Source: Rhizophagus irregularis
Lineage: Eukaryota; Glomeromycota; Glomeromycetes; Glomerales; Glomeraceae
Length of the DNA: 64,000 nucleotides
Reading direction: 5' to 3'
Assembly (NCBI RefSeq): GCF_026210795.1
Contig: NC_089438.1
Location: forward strand, 951,501 to 1,015,500
The notes under the pieces were generated by a model. The model ran no database searches. It saw only the letters and a list, made by a program, of their open reading frames with translations, and was not told where the DNA came from. Of the stretch, positions 55,741 through 64,000 are shown in pieces. Positions within the stretch are counted from its first letter, which is position 1, and each line of letters starts with the position of its first letter. Made by a program: the position numbers and the translations under genes.

Positions 55741-56620
55741 AAATTTATATTAAAGCCGTGATTAATCTTTTCGTTTTTTTTTTAAAAAAAAAAAAAATAG
55801 GCATACGCATATGCTGGATTGTTTTAGCGTCATCTACATGAAATACCTTAAGATGCTACAGAAATTTCAATAATATAGTAAGATTTTATTTTTCATTCTC
55901 ATTTTCATTTTTTTTTTTTGTTTTCTTAATACGTGAAATCATTTTATTATATTATAATTATTGAAATTAAAAAATAAAAATCAATTAAAAAATATATTTT
56001 TGAGAAATTTTTGTTACATAATGATAATATTTCTTCATTTATTAATCAGATTCTTTTTTTTAAAAAAAAAAAAATAGGTATACATATAGGACGTATATGT
56101 TGGATTGCTTTAGCGTTATCTACATAAGATGTTACAGAAATTTCAATAATATAGTAAGATTTTATTTTTCATTCTCATTTTCATTTTTTTTTTTGTTTTC
56201 TTAATACGTGAAATCATTTTATTATTATATTATAATTATTGAAATTAATAAAATAAAAATCAATTAAAAAATATATTTTTGAGAAATTTTTGTTACATAA
56301 TGATAATATTTCTTCATTTATTAATCAGATTCTTTTTTTTTTAAAAAAAAAAAAAAAATAGGTATACATAGAGGACGTATATGCTGGATTGTTTTAGCGT
56401 TATCTACATAAAGATGTTACAGAAATTTCAATAATATAGTAAGATTTTTATTTTTCATTCTCATTTTCATTTTCATTTTTTTTTTGTTTTCTTAATACGT
56501 GAAATCATTTTATTATTGTATTATTATTATTGAAATTAATAAAATAAAAATCAATTAAAAAATATATTTTTGAGAAACTTTTGTTATATAATGATAGTAT
56601 TTTTTCATTTGAGAGGTTGT
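55741..56620 (+). repeat. Three tandem ~280-bp units, each with an exon-like core
   Basis: Cores at 55801-55877, 56078-56153 and 56362-56438 follow a T/A run ending in ATAG and precede GTAAGATTT. Each core resembles the last two thirds of 55438-55559 (GCTGGATTGTTTTAGCGT, then GATGTTACAGAAATTTCAAT). The intron-like 200 bp between cores are almost identical in all copies, so the duplication is recent. Confidence 0.85.
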
Positions 56621-56639
56621 TCATAAATAAATTTTTTAA

Positions 56640-57768
56640 ACCAACTTTCCTACAAAGATCTCAAACCTCCATTTTTAAATCAAATTGCAGTTTATATTAT
56701 TATATAAGTTGATTTTTACCTTTTTTCGTTCATAAATTTGACAATATTAAAAGATTCATTCCCATTATAGACGTATAAATGATTCGGATGAATCATATAG
56801 GGTATTTTTTTTAGTAAATAATTAATATGTATCCGTTGTCTACATCTACGGTTAATGTAAACAAGCTAAAAATTGAAACACGAAGACTTTCGTACACGCT
56901 CAGTGAATTATGAACTTACAATAATTAATGAAAAAAACCACTCGAAAAAACTGTCCAATCACATATGTCGCTAAACCACTTACCGCTGGAATCACTGAAA
57001 AACCTGGAGCGGTTGCACTATCATGTAATGAAAAATTCTAATCGTCATAAAAAGGAAAACATTAACATCATGTATTGTCGATGAAATGATCACCGATCAC
57101 GTGTCTAATGATGTAGTGCCTCGGCTTTTTTATTTTAATCTATTACCTAATTCAAGATTTTGTTATAAATCCAGATCAATTTACACTTTACAATTACTCA
57201 CTATTCAAATATGCCATAAAAATTAAAACAAACCATTAACAAATCAATTTTTTGACACGACTAATTTTACATTTCACATCCATTTTCTAGCGTTACATAG
57301 ACTATCTAATAGTAAAAAGTGTAAGATTCCCAAATTTTGGTTACAATTTTACAATTTCGTAATTATTTAAATGTAATTAAAATTTTTTCTCACAATTATT
57401 TATCAAGAAAGATATTAACTTTTTTCAGTTAAAAATGACATGATGGTTTAAATCATTTGATTTCTTTTTACTTTTTAAACTAATAAATAATTGAATAAAG
57501 ATATTGTTTTAATTGTTATCATATTTTTTTTTGCTTTTATTAAAAATACAATATATTAATCATTCTTAATTCATAAATAAAATTTAATTAATTGTTAATA
57601 TGATTCTTTCATCAAAAATAATTATAAAAAAAAGAATTTTATTTATTAAAATAAAACTGAAAATTGATCATGATGAAATATTGAAATGCTGTGTGTATAA
57701 TACTGTATATTAACTGTATTGTTATTAATAAATATTACGGCCCTACCACAAGGGACTTCCTAAGAAGT
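56640..57768. other. Intergenic, nothing recognised
   Basis: AT-rich. No gene or repeat supported. Confidence 0.5.
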
Positions 57769-58045
57769 GTACTATGCTCCTCCCATGAAAACTACGCATA
57801 GCACCATGCCGTACCACAAACCAACCGGTCCTATCGCAGGACTGCAGCAAAAACTGGTACCCGCGAGCTTACTAAGATGTAAGCGCCTATGCTCCAACCC
57901 TCGCATAGTACTATACCGCTCCAAAAATTCCAACCAGCCCTACTATGAGACTGCAGCAAAAAGCTGGTACTCACAGGCTTACAGAGTAAGCACGCTATGC
58001 CCCCACCCATGCATAGCGTCATGCTGCTCCAACAAAAGTACCCAA
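57769..58045. repeat. GC-richer imperfect tandem repeat
   Basis: About 2.5 units of 98-125 bp. Shared phrases: CTATGCTCC at 57772 and 57897 (CTATGCCCC at 57995), GACTGCAGCAAAAA, CTGGTAC and GAGCTTACTAAGATGTAAGC-like blocks. CGCATAG/CTATGC motifs pair as short palindromes. Open frames across it differ between copies and are not supported. It stands out by high GC. Confidence 0.65.
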
Positions 58046-58059
58046 GAATATAAGGAAGA

Positions 58060-58270
58060 GTGAAAAGAACGAGACGTTAAGAGAGGAAGAAGAGAAGCAG
58101 AGAATAGTAAGAGAGATGGCAAGAACGGGTAAGACGAGGAAAAAACCTAGAGAAGAAAGAAAAAGAGAAAGACAAGAAAGGGGAAGAAAAGAAGAGTGAG
58201 AGTAAAGGGAGACGAGTGTGAAGGAGGGAGGAGTAAATATGACTAAAAATAGAAATAATCAGTAGCTGGA
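58060..58270 (+). repeat. Purine (GA)-rich tract
   Basis: About 200 bp of AGAGAAGAAAGA-type sequence, nearly pure purine on the plus strand. Low complexity; could form triplex or H-DNA. Confidence 0.7.
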
Positions 58271-58568
58271 GTTGAAAAAATCTTTGCAAAAGATGACTCA
58301 TGGATATTGATCAAATGATCATTCACATCATATATGATCGCGTACGCTGATCCATATGGCTGTAATTCGGGACAAAAATTCCCTTAAAAAATCAGACCTC
58401 AAAGGTAGAAAACTACTTAAAGTTCAAATTGCAAAATAACTTACTACTTACTAGTAAATGTAAAAAAAGGCCTGGAGAAACTAATAAGTGTGAAAATATT
58501 TGAGAGTTATTCGATCTGTGTATCTAAAAATAAATGGGCCATTTTTTATTAGGTAACTTGATATACTT

Positions 58569-59210
58569 TTGATTTATATAGTTGACCGCGCGCTCCAACG
58601 TCACGTGCGACAAAGTACTTTCGATTTGCAGATACAATACAAAATAAAAATTTATGATTGCGCCAATAATATAGTACAGAATTTTTTTTTTTATACTCTA
58701 TTTAATAATATCGTAACAATTCCACGAAGTACACCTGTAAAAAAAGTGTTATATTCTAAAAGACAAAAAACCAATAATACAGATTTACTACACGCTTGTC
58801 TTAAATATATAATACTACTTCAAAATCCCCTAATATCAATTATTCTTATTTCACTTACGTATTTTCCTTTAATCATCAATTTTCCAGAAACACAGTTACA
58901 GTACCTTTTATTTTCATAGATTACGTACTCTCCTGAAAGATAAACTCAATGCACTTAAAACTGGAATTTCAAACGCGAATAACAAAAATAGAAAATCTAC
59001 CGTATTTATCAGGGTTTCATACAAAGATTACGTCATTATCTTTGGCACACCCAAAGATGCCAAATAAACAATGCTCATTACCATCCAGTTATGTTATGTC
59101 TAAAAGCCGTTGGCGATGTAAGGAACACGATATTGACACCAATTACCTCATATTCCACAAGATCGTAGATATTATTACGACCAAATAAAGAACAAAGTCA
59201 AATATAATGA
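58569..59210 (+). pseudogene. Decayed ORF(s) of unknown family
   Basis: Frames follow one another: IKIYDCANNIVQNFFFYTLF and RSTPVKKVLYSKRQKTNNTD; then RLRTLLKDKLNALKTGISNA and STVFIRVSYKDYVIIFGTPK; then YHPVMLCLKAVGDVRNTILT; then RRYYYDQIKNKVKYNDKKKR. Each is protein-like and they read in order with at least three shifts or stops. Probably one broken gene. The family is not recognised. Confidence 0.45.
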
Positions 59211-59257
59211 TAAGAAAAAAAGGAATATGTCTATATAAAGAGATACACAGCAATCGT

Positions 59258-59542
59258 CTAGGTGTGAGTTATTATATAACGCTTAAATGGTTTCGCTTTG
59301 TAAATATCTCCTGATTTTTGTAAATGCATGCGGGTAAGTCTATTCCATCGTTCAATTTGTTTGGGCGATCTCACGATGTCAAATTTAAGTTGAGAATATT
59401 CCTTGTAATATATTCTATGATCCGTAAGATATACGCAGGGGTTGGTCCAAGTCTTTAAAAAATGTTCCAATTTTTTAGGATTATAACTTCTCCTTGGTAC
59501 GTCTTGTAAAGACAACTCACACGCCAAATCCATAAAAGTCAT
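59258..59542 (-). pseudogene. ORF of the YYKxYSxLxFDxVRSP family
   Basis: 94 residues from MTFMDLACELSLQDVPRRSY. Residues about 41-62 (HRIYYKEYSQLKFDIVRSPK) match the minus-strand phrase at about 28920-29000. It is antisense to, and 50 bp from, the 58569-59210 remnant, so genes here were packed tightly on both strands. Function unknown. Confidence 0.45.
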
Positions 59543-59626
59543 TCAACATTTACATATAATTCACGCAACACCTGTTTATTCGGAAAAAGAAAATCCTCAA
59601 GAATTATATGCGAAGGCTTAGGAGAA

Positions 59627-59876
59627 ATGAACAAAAATATAATTAGATTTACCTCGAGTCCTGTAACGAAAGTTTTACATAAGTACGATCATCTTAATAA
59701 AGTTGGCTCCTGGTATAATTATATTACTAAAGATCCAGTTATTTCACGCCTATCGTGTCTAAAGATGTGGAATTCTCCGTCTCCGATCAACAGCCAAACA
59801 TCTTTCTCAAGCGTATCCCTCCGCTTTCGAAATTGACCCCGAAGACGAACAACCAAATAAAAAGAAATCATATCGA
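59627..59876 (+). pseudogene. Small ORF with late frameshift
   Basis: MNKNIIRFTSSPVTKVLHKY, then KVGSWYNYITKDPVISRL. After about 59780 a different frame continues as EIDPEDEQPNKKKSYRLIAT and stops. It starts 85 bp after the 59258-59542 ORF's 5' end, divergently. Unknown family. Confidence 0.4.
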
Positions 59877-60536
59877 CTGATCGCGACTCTCTAGAAAGTC
59901 ATATGATAGAATGTCCTCCGTTATATGATTAATTATGATTTAGTCCTATATATAGTTTTATTTGTTATTTTTGTATTTTATAATTAGATCTTTTTTTCTT
60001 TTTTACATCTTTTTTAAAAGATATAATCCTATGGTTCATTTTTCACAAAACATTCCACACCTGCCAGGTATCATTTTTTTGATAAAGGAAAAAGACGGAC
60101 TTTCTTAGTAGATAGATTTTTTATTACTTCTACCTAATTATTTGGAATCTTGATCTTTCTCTTTATATAGTTTTACAGCGTGTAAGAATTTGACTTATAT
60201 ACATTCACTTTCTTAAAAATAGAAACTAAAATAAAATTCAATCACCACAAATATGCATCACACAATCAAACACAAACATAAACAACGAAATCGTAATCAT
60301 AACAATTCCATGATCCTATAACATCAACACACAATCATCCAACTACATTCAATAAACTTACTAAACTTATTCCCACAAACATTAAACAACATCCCAAACA
60401 AAATCATACGTATTATCAGGATCAAGATCAATACCATCACACTCTTCTCTGCTGAAAGTACTAAATTATTTTGATTTATAATCACCTAAGTATGTACTAG
60501 ACGCTTTTGCATATTTCTCCTAAGACTTTACTATAA

Positions 60537-60901
60537 TGAGTGGCAGACAAGAATCCCTTTTTTAAGACTCAAAGCCCGTCCTGTTTACAGGAAAATCTTG
60601 ATTACATTTTTGATATCGGAACTGATGAAATTTTACCTGAACGTACCATCAGAAGAGCTCACCATATACTATAAATGACAACGAGAAGAAGAAAGTACGA
60701 TAAATGTGACCTTTCATTCACAAAATTTTGAATTAGCATCGATTGTTCTTTTATCGCCAAAGGGTTACTTCAAGAAATTTTATATTACTGCGGGAGGATA
60801 GTTCGGGAAAAGAATCAACAGGCCGGGTTGACTACGCTAAAATCCAAACAACTTATTCCTTCGTTTAAACCATTTTGTAATATACACATCTATAATTTAT
60901 A
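60537..60901 (+). pseudogene. Coding remnants near the BTB gene
   Basis: MSGRQESLF at 60537, then after a shift QENLDYIFDIGTDEILPERT and IRRAHHIL (about 60585-60672). A later open stretch (IDCSFIAKGLLQEILYYCGR, about 60738-60901) may be unrelated. No family known. 59877-60536 is AT-rich with nothing supported. Confidence 0.3.
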
Positions 60902-61118
60902 ATAAAATACTTTATGTTATACTATTAGAAAAGTTTGATATATTGATATGTAAAGAAAGAATAATTTATATAATTTGGATCTAGACTAGTGTTGATCGCC
61001 TTAAGTCATTATATATCACAATGTAATAATAGTGACAGACTTAAAAATTGGGTAAGATCATGTTATTTGTGTCATCTTTTTTTTTTTCTTAAAAAAATTT
61101 TCTTAAAAAAAAAAAGAA

Positions 61119-62129
61119 ATGGAGAGAGCTAAATTAGAATATAACTCGGAAGAGAATAGAGGAAAGTCATTAAAACAAGATCTGGGATTAATAATAAATA
61201 ACCCAAGATATAGTGATATAAAAATTATATGTAATGATAAAAAGGAAATATATAGTTCTAGAGCAATTTTAGCAGCAAGATCAGAAGTATTTGATGGATT
61301 ACTTTATAATGGAATGAAAGAAAGTTATGAAAATCAAATTTATCTTCCAACAGTTAATTCTACTATAATGAAAATTATATCAGAATATATTTATACGGGA
61401 TCAATTAAAGAACCTTTAACTAAAGATAATATAGTTGAAATTTTTAATGCAGCAGATTATTTTCAATTATTACCTTTGGTTGATTTTATTATTGAAACTG
61501 TTAAAGATGAATTAAAAGTTAATTATAGAAATAATTATTCACCTGAATTATTATCTAAGGCTGTAGATACAATGATATTATCGGAAGATAATATTCTCCT
61601 TAATATGTTGATTAAAGCAGTATCGACTACTCCTTTAAATACTATTGAATTTGGTCGATTATCTATTAAGGCTCTTCAATATCTTTTATCTTGTACACAT
61701 AAAAAACAGAAGCCCTTTGCAACCCCGGAATATGAAGTTTTTCGGTATAGTGCTCTCCTTGTATCAAAAGAAATTTCTAATAATACATATAAAACTCTAA
61801 TGGAACTGTTGCCAACCTTAAAAGAATTAGAAAAATCAATCAAAGTAAATAATAAATGGATTACCAATCGTCAGAAAGTTGCTAAGGAATTGGCGGCTTT
61901 AGTCAAATTTATTGATTTCAGACGAATTAAGGAACAAATAATAACTGATATTATCGAACCATTAGAAATTACACCAACAGTATCTATTTATCGATCATAT
62001 AATAGTTATTGTAATAATGATACTCGTGGAATACCACAGTTATACAACTTTAAAAGATATTCATATGAAATTCGCTCATGGTCAGCATGTATATTTGTAA
62101 ATGCATCAAGTGAATTAAGTGATCAATAA
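61119..62129 (+). CDS. BTB-BACK domain protein
   Basis: 336 residues, single exon. BTB/POZ domain at about 25-125: YSDIKIICNDKKEIYSSRAI, ILAARSEVFDGLLYNGMKES, and ISEYIYTGSI are canonical BTB strands and helices. A BACK-like helical region follows (about 130-260; ILSEDNILLNMLIKAV, EVFRYSALLVSKEI). Related Rhizophagus proteins often continue into a SPRY or TLDc domain; here the chain ends soon after PLEITPTVSIYR, so it may be a shorter family member or C-terminally truncated. By family knowledge, a substrate adaptor for cullin-3 ubiquitin ligase. The ATG follows a T-run/A-run leader as at 8046. Confidence 0.88.
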   Translation: MERAKLEYNSEENRGKSLKQDLGLIINNPRYSDIKIICNDKKEIYSSRAILAARSEVFDGLLYNGMKESYENQIYLPTVNSTIMKIISEYIYTGSIKEPLTKDNIVEIFNAADYFQLLPLVDFIIETVKDELKVNYRNNYSPELLSKAVDTMILSEDNILLNMLIKAVSTTPLNTIEFGRLSIKALQYLLSCTHKKQKPFATPEYEVFRYSALLVSKEISNNTYKTLMELLPTLKELEKSIKVNNKWITNRQKVAKELAALVKFIDFRRIKEQIITDIIEPLEITPTVSIYRSYNSYCNNDTRGIPQLYNFKRYSYEIRSWSACIFVNASSELSDQ

Positions 62130-63760
62130 GAGTATAATTGAATTATTGAGAAAAATTATGAAAAGTCTTTGAGATTTTGATTTCTATAATAAGTAATTTT
62201 TATCTAGAATAGCTTGAGCGATTTATCTTTATAATAATAATCAATAAAAATCTTAGCAGCCGCTTTAAAATTTATTATGCATCACAGTATGTTCCAACTT
62301 TGAATTTAAATTTTTAATCGTGATAAGTTCCTAAGTTGACTGTTGAAATTAAAAAAAAATGAAAAAATTTTTGTAGAATTAATCTTACATTTACATTAAA
62401 CATATGAATAGAAATTACTCTTCCCCTGTAAGTCGAAAGGTAAAATTTCTAAAATTTTTCATCTCGATAAGTTTAAATTGTTCTCTTATAAATTCGGGTT
62501 ACGTTCGCTTTAATATCACGTGATATTTTGTGATACAATCAAAAGTTTTAAAATTTCATCCCAAGTTTATTCTCAAAAAACCATTATGAATTTATTTCAG
62601 TAATCGTTTGTTTTGTACTAATAATCTTTCACATAATTGAAAATGAAATAAAATATTCTAAAAGTATTTTAGGAAAAATAAAAATTGGAAAATTGAGATA
62701 AAATTGGGGATAACATTACTGTGGCGCAATTCATAAAATCATTTAATCAGCTGATCCCTCGTTATCTGAATTATCTCAAATATTTATCACCGTAATTTAC
62801 CAGTATATTCCATTTATAAAGAATGAAAATGTTAAAAGAACCTATATATAAAAGTATTTGAAAGAACAAAAAAAAAAAAAAAAAAAATAACGAACCAAAA
62901 TCCTTTGTCGTTACATTTCAAACTTTAATATAATCCTTATTTAGATAATTAATTTTTCCATTTTTTTTTTTTAAACTACTATCAGAATAATTTGATTTAC
63001 AATAAAAACTTTTATGTTCATGTAACGTACGCCCAAATCCCATATCAAAACCAGGATATATATAGTATGCAACTAAACTTTTTATGTACTGATGTGTTAA
63101 AATAATTTATATAATGTAACAAAAAATTTGTTATTGGTTCAAACGTTTTCAAAAAACTCATTCCCAAAATTAACTCACAATCAATCTTTTCAAAAAATAT
63201 TATATATATTACAGGAATATAATTTTAATCTACTTGCATTTCAACTTATAGTATTCAATTTTTAAATATCAATTTTCTTTTCATTTTTATTTGGTTGCTC
63301 GTTCATTGGTATTTTATTATTTACTTATTATTTATTACCGCGTTTATAAAATTAATTTAATACCTTTTCTTTGTTATCTTTTTTTTTTAGTCCAGAAATA
63401 AATCGGTTATACCTTCTGTTTTTAATAAAACCACGGTGTCTTTATCCGGACTGGTAATAAAATTTTGTTATTTTATAGATTTATATTCGTAATTTCTTTG
63501 TCTCGATATTTAATTGTCGACATTTATCAGTTTAAGTGGCGCAGTGGCGCAGAAGAATCAATTCTTTCTTACTCCCCTTTTTGGCGTACGAGACTCTATC
63601 ATGCAAAACTTTAAGTTTACGTCAATGAATCTGAATTTTAAAGAAGGAATTGAAAATTCCAAAGACTTAAATCAAATGACTGAGGTATATAATGCCGTAA
63701 ATTATTAGAGTTGTTTTACACTTAAAATCATTGATATTTTAGTAATGCTCTAACAATTGA
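62130..63760. other. Intergenic, nothing firm
   Basis: AT-rich with an A17-type run at about 62871-62887. A frame at 63514-63708 (SLSGAVAQKNQFFLTPLFGV and on) starts at a TTG and has weak coding character; I do not call it. Confidence 0.45.
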
Positions 63761-63764
63761 AATT

Positions 63765-63900
63765 TTCAAATTATTCCAGGTGAAAGTATAACGAATTTTA
63801 GCAATAGAAGGGAATCGATTTAAATTGAGATTTCAAATTATTTTAGGTTGAAGGTATAACAAATTTTAGCAATAGAAGGGAAATCGCTTTAAATTGAGAT
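63765..63900. repeat. Two tandem 67-69-bp repeats
   Basis: TTCAAATTATTCCAGGTGAA at 63765 and TTCAAATTATTTTAGGTTGA at 63832, each followed by GTATAACRAATTTTAGCAAT. Each copy has a pyrimidine-AG acceptor-like site. The rest to 64000 shows no gene. Confidence 0.8.
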
Positions 63901-64000
63901 ATCACAATTGCTAAATTCGCAAACACAATCACCACAAACATATGAATATTATGATAGAGAAATAGTCAAGATAATCGCTAGAGATCAATGCAAAAAATGA

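Noticed and set aside
63529-63550. tRNA A-box-like TGGCGCAGTGG suggesting a tRNA or SINE
   Set aside because: No B box (GGTTCGANTCC) at a proper distance and no tRNA fold.

Overview
The window looks like nuclear DNA of an arbuscular mycorrhizal fungus of the Rhizophagus irregularis type (inference). It is very AT-rich, has long T and A runs and short introns of about 80-90 bp, and carries members of the families that are expanded in these fungi: BTB/TLDc, BTB/BACK and F-box/leucine-rich proteins, and tyrosine-kinase-like kinases with a CxxC...WCxxC N-terminus. It also carries Ty3/gypsy, hAT-like, Helitron-like and LINE-like debris. I see no rRNA genes, CRISPR arrays or intact tRNA genes.

Layout. 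1-1665: two arrays of a 23-bp GGGTACC repeat flank T-rich DNA, followed by strong palindromes. 2947-4215: an unrecognised gene with nine 66-bp coding repeats. 4280-7070: tandem repeats and intron-like modules. 8046-9527: a two-exon BTB-BACK-TLDc gene. 10151-11533: an element with about 370-bp inverted termini. 11802-13397 (minus): an F-box gene, with a retroposed insertion (13510-14800, 13-bp target duplication) about 110 bp upstream of its start. 14814-17400: a second block of intron-like modules with hairpins, and a tRNA-Ile-like fragment. 18258-20742: scrambled kinase and F-box fragments, a Helitron-like 3' end and a small hAT-like element. 21221-24071: tandem arrays, a LINE-like poly(A) tail and a hAT MITE with an 8-bp target duplication.

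24732-28405 (minus): a decayed Cys-rich fragment, a coiled-coil gene broken by a 4-bp duplication, and a kinase pseudogene. 28510-31391: densely packed decayed ORFs on both strands, of unknown origin. 31739-39622: a complete Ty3/gypsy element with identical 504-bp LTRs, several stops in pol and an extra ORF after integrase. 39896-41754: a six-exon kinase gene with one missing base. 42342-43196: Sel1-like and kinase fragments. 46971-47468: a small Asn/Gln-rich gene with shifted frames. 47988-48732: a pogo-like MITE. 52204-52705: tandem repeats. 55341-56620: an exon-like unit duplicated in tandem. 58569-60901: a second cluster of decayed ORFs sharing a protein family with the first. 61119-62129: a BTB-BACK gene.

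The intact host genes look like signalling and protein-turnover adaptors (BTB and F-box proteins as ubiquitin-ligase substrate receptors; kinases). Nothing suggests an operon or shared pathway. The likeliest undescribed features are: (i) the intron-like modules whose hairpins keep base pairing while changing sequence, (ii) the two paralogous clusters of compact decayed ORFs, and (iii) the gene-fragment mosaic ending in a Helitron-like terminus. All assignments are by eye; no alignment or database search was run.
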